Origin: Blastomyces gilchristii SLH14081
Lineage: Eukaryota; Ascomycota; Eurotiomycetes; Onygenales; Ajellomycetaceae
Direction: 5' to 3'
Assembly (NCBI RefSeq): GCF_000003855.2
Contig: NW_003101678.1
Location: 2,297,134 to 2,361,133 of the forward strand
Length of the DNA stretch: 64,000 nt
Below the pieces are notes generated by a model. It worked only from the letters and a program-made list of their open reading frames with translations, searched no databases and had not been told where the DNA came from. Below, in pieces: positions 60,098-64,000 of this stretch; position 1 is the stretch's first letter, and every line of letters begins with the position of its first letter. The translations under genes were made by a program, and so were the position numbers.

Positions 60098-63000
60098 TAT
60101 CTTTCCCTCTCTAAGACTTCATCTGTGAAGTCTTTCACTGAGTGACTTCATAGAATTAGCTCAGCACTGCAGTGATACTCACTAAAAACTCTTCACATTT
60201 ATAAAAAGTCTCAGTGAGGAAAAATTCCTTGTTATCACAAAGAGAAAAGAGTCTGTCACTCAGTTTCTTATTCTGTAAGATTCTTTATAATCTACAGATT
60301 CTTCTCTAACTACTATACAGATTCATCTTACATCTTCTATACAGAAGAATTTCAGTTGACTCTCAATTATTTTCATGAGATTCTTATGTGATTATTATAC
60401 AGATTCATCTTACAGATGAATCACTCTCTGTGAGATCACTCTTATCAAAGAGAAGTATTCACAAGTTAATCTTTTACTCATTCTCATGAATGATTGTTCT
60501 TTGACACTGTAGAATTGTGAGGAATTTTCTATTCTTTCACTAACTCTATAGAATTATAGAATCAAGATATCTGTGATCTGCAATCACTCTTTATAGTCAC
60601 ATAGAATGCTTCAGATGTGTAATTCACAATCACTCTTTATTTACTAGAATGATCTGACTGTTTTATAAGATTATTCACAGTGTAAGCAAATCTCTCTAAA
60701 GTAGTATAAATATCTTAGATCTATCTATGAAATCTCATCTTTTTTTCTCTTTTTCTGTAACAGCTCTCATTCTTATAAACTGTGAGTATTCTCATTCATT
60801 TATGAAGTGTTTTTATTCAGATAATAGAGAAAGAGTGTTTCTGATAATATCTATATATTGATTCAAGAACTTCTCAAGAATAAAAAATTTTTCAACTTCA
60901 ATATCTTTATAAATACTATCTGACTGCTGCTGAACTTCTTATAAGTATTTCTGCAACTTCTCTGATCACTTTTTATTAGTTAATGAAGCAGAGATATCAT
61001 CATTTACAATAGTGTCTTTATTTCTCTCAGCTCTGTTATCACACCTGATCTTCAGACTAGCAGTCAATCTCATGCCTCTCTCAGGTCAGTCTCTGACTTT
61101 AAGTAGTACAGTTTCACTCTTTACTGTAAGTCTTCTTATAAGTAATTTCTTACAGACTCTAGCTGATAGTTCTTATAAAGCTTCTGATATTGTCAGTGTC
61201 TTCTGCAGCTCTGCAGACCTACAATCATCTCTTCTCTGCCTGCACAATCTCTGATCAGGTATATGTGAATATGTGTAGATTCTCTATCAATGATTCTCAC
61301 ATCACAGCACATTTCTGTAATCTCATTATTAATGAGAGATGAGTCTCTGAGTACCTGCAAAATCCAGGTAATTAAGATAATACAAATGTTATAAATTTGT
61401 AATGAAAGTTAATCTGAGCAGATGAGCTCTCTCTCTGTATCTCAATTATTTTCAGACTGAATACTTCAGTATAACTGAGAAAGTGAACACAGCTTCATAA
61501 GAGATATCTGATCATATACATAGACAGTCAGCTCTCAAGACTCTGCTACAACTGTAGATAGTCTGATATCTAACTTCTTTAAAGTCTGTGCATTTCTGAC
61601 AGTCTTTGTATCAAATATAATAATTGTCTGTATCATGAGTATGATGCTCTCTGCTTCTTTGAAGAGAAAAATTGATAGTTGTGACAGAAATTGAGTATTG
61701 CAGATGTTGAGAATGTGAATATGAGTTTTCTTTATTTTTTCTTTATTAATCTCTAAATTGTGTTCACAGCTCTGTTTCTGTTTTCTTATTTTTTAACTTT
61801 AATAAAAATATGATTTCTTCTTTTCTTTGTATACACTGCAGACTGTTCATCTCAGTAGAAACTTATTATCTTATAGACTAGAGTTCACAAATGATAGTGT
61901 TAATATCTTTATTATAATCAGGTTCTTAGTGAAGACTGCATCATTCTGACTTATTAGAATTCATAATATGAAAGTTATATCTCAGCTTCTACAGATATCT
62001 TATCTACTCAGATAATTTTTAAGTGAACTTATTCATCTTATTGAAATACTCTTATCACTAAACCTTGAATCAGAGCTTATAATCTTACTTCTCTGAGTTA
62101 ATAATTTCTTTGATCTGATATTCTCTTTCACTCTCTAATACTTTATAAACAGAGTGATGAGTCACAGAGTTCTCTTCTGAGAATTTCTTATATTCATGAA
62201 GTAAAGAGATATAAAAAATATTATATATCTATAATTCAGATAACAGTTTCAATCTGTAGAACTACAAACTAACTTTCTTTATAATCTTATAAGACTCTGT
62301 CTGTAAGAGATTCAGCTTCTTACTAGATCTCTATATAATAATGTTTTCTAGACTCAGTCAGACTCTATCATCTTTCTTAAAACTCTTTATAATATACTTG
62401 AAGTTATAGTATCTCTTCTGATACTCTTAAGTCTTTCTCAAGAATTCACAGACTTTCTCTCAGATATTCTGAATTCTCTCAGCTTATTCACAGATATCAT
62501 CACACTCTATAGTATACTCTCATGAGTTTATCAATATTATTCATGAATGAGTTTCAGTGAGTATCTTAAAGAGAGTTTTATCTGTGCTGACATACTTTGA
62601 GTTGTTATATATAAACTCTGTAAGTGATAATCAATACACTCAGTTATTCAAATTATAATTAACAAAGCACTACAGATACTGTTTTAATATACTTATCAGA
62701 TATTCTATCTGATCATCTGTCTATTAATGAAAAGCTATGCTTAGATTTTATAAGATCTTCAGTATAGTTATTAGATCAGATCAGAACTTCTCTGTGAAGA
62801 TTAATTCTCTATCTGAGACAATGTTTATAGATAATTCATGCAACTGAATTATATCACAGACAAAGATATAAGTCAAATTCTTTAACTTTAAGTTCTTGTA
62901 AGTGAGTATTAAGTGTGTTATCTTGATGAAGTAATTCACTATCATCAGCACACTATCAAAGCAGGCATTATATATGTTCTTGCTTTCAGAGAGACTTATA

Positions 63001-64000
63001 AGAGTATTCATTTCTAGCTGTTCTTAAGATTCTTATGAGATGAGTAGAGAAGTAAGTTCTTTATATAATCTGAACTACACTATCTGTAAACTCTGATAAA
63101 TACTACAAGAATTTACTATCTTCTTCATAAGTTCTTGCATCTTTGATCAGAAGTATTTTCTTATAAGTAACTCATAAGTTCTAGTGTCTGTAAAATAATC
63201 TGCTAGAGAAGAGTCATGATGTCTTTTAATGAGTTCTATACATGGAAACTTATTCATAGATACATAGATTCAGTTCTCTCTTTATAAGAGATTATTTAAG
63301 TTTCTTTAATTCTTTATTTCTGCAGAGTTAATCTCTATCATGAGCAGTTTCTGAATATACTGAGTATATTCATTCTTCAGTTGCAGTTCAGACAATCTGA
63401 ATAGAAGATTTTATAAAGACTTATACTCTGTTTCTTCTTATATCAGATCTTCTGCAGTGCTTCTCAAAGTCTACAAACTCTTCAGATTATAGATACTCTC
63501 TTCAAGAATTCTCACAGAGATTCTCAGAGTGTTGACTCTCAGTATTATAGAGAGTAGTTGTATAGACTTCTTCTCTTTCTTCTCTCTCTTCTCTTATGAG
63601 AAATTGAGAGACTCTTCAGTCAATCTCTTCATAACACTTAGTCTGAGTATTCTGTGAAGCTTTTCTGTCTTCTCTAGCTTCTCTATATCTATCACTCTGA
63701 TCTTCTTAACATAGTCTGATCTGTGAGAGAGTCTATTCACTGAGTTCTTAGTTCTCTTGATATATTCTATCTTGAATCAGAACTCACTCAGTCTCTGAGC
63801 TCAGTGAATCTATTACTGTGAGAGTTTCTTAATTGAAGTAAACTGTTATAAGCTATTATAATCAGTTCTAATAGTAATCACTGTTACAAGACTCTCAAAG
63901 TAGTAATCTCAGTGATAAAAGAATTTCACTATTATAAGAAGCTTCTGATCATAAATGTTATAGTTAATCTTCATAAGTTACATCTTCTATGAGAAAAAGA
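60098..64000 (-). pseudogene. Gypsy B5: 3' region, extra ORF, integrase and RNase H (runs off the window)
   Basis: Reads leftward. 3' non-coding 60098-60900; extra 3' ORF about 60950-61650, homologous to 24050-24764; integrase core open at 63011-62781 (MNTLISLSESKNIYNACF; INIVSDRELIFTEKF); and RNase H toward 64000. It shows the sequence of the site into which the family A complex jumped in B1 (near 60650). The plus frame 61012-61254 is a shadow. RT, gag and the 5' LTR lie to the right of the window. Confidence 0.85.

Overview
The window is a 64 kb block of AT-rich, non-coding fungal DNA made almost entirely of retrotransposons that have been inserted into one another and then destroyed by point mutation. 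I recognise no intact host gene, tRNA, rRNA or CRISPR array. The organism is most likely a filamentous ascomycete. The reasons are the Ty3/gypsy chromoviruses with C-terminal chromodomains, a Tad-like LINE with a C-terminal RNase H, a Ty1/copia remnant, and pervasive C-to-T / G-to-A change of the repeat-induced point mutation (RIP) type. Species is not determinable from the sequence alone.

Layout, left to right. 1-1309: 5' end of a gypsy element (family C, minus strand) with its LTR. 1310-2692: AT-rich flank. 2693-3710: a small TIR element with internally duplicated halves (A-A-B-B). 3711-4044: an unmutated, GC-balanced island. 4045-6760: remnant pol of another gypsy (family D, plus strand). 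7406-12083: Tad-like LINE copy 1 (minus strand) with a 14 bp target duplication. 12098-18649: unidentified degenerate coding sequence and a copia pol remnant (about 14950-16160). 18650-44989: one gypsy family B element, recognised by matching LTRs and the 5 bp duplication ttatc. It carries inside it two family A elements (X and Y), a family C element inside Y's LTR, and LINE copy 2 inside Y's gag. 44995-48500: unidentified AT-rich flank with a microsatellite and a T-rich tract. 48500-64000: a second stack: family B, cut by LINE copy 3, which is cut by a complete family A element (51643-57400, TSD aaatg/aaacg) and by another family B element; the latter is cut by a family C LTR, which is cut by a further family B element running off the window.

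The coding frames of gag, protease, reverse transcriptase, RNase H, integrase and chromodomain can still be followed, but they are broken mainly by TGA (and TAA) at tryptophan positions. Wherever two copies can be compared, the differences are C-to-T/G-to-A. The pattern is unusual in two ways: the dinucleotides CC, GG and CG are nearly exhausted while CA/TG stay common, and the outermost tens to ~150 bp of each element keep their CC/CG while the same bases in the inner copy of the same LTR are mutated. The second pattern is reciprocal between paired LTRs and is the most interesting signal in the window.

Coordinates of decayed coding parts are approximate (tens of bases) except where a TSD, LTR end, TIR or ORF edge is quoted.
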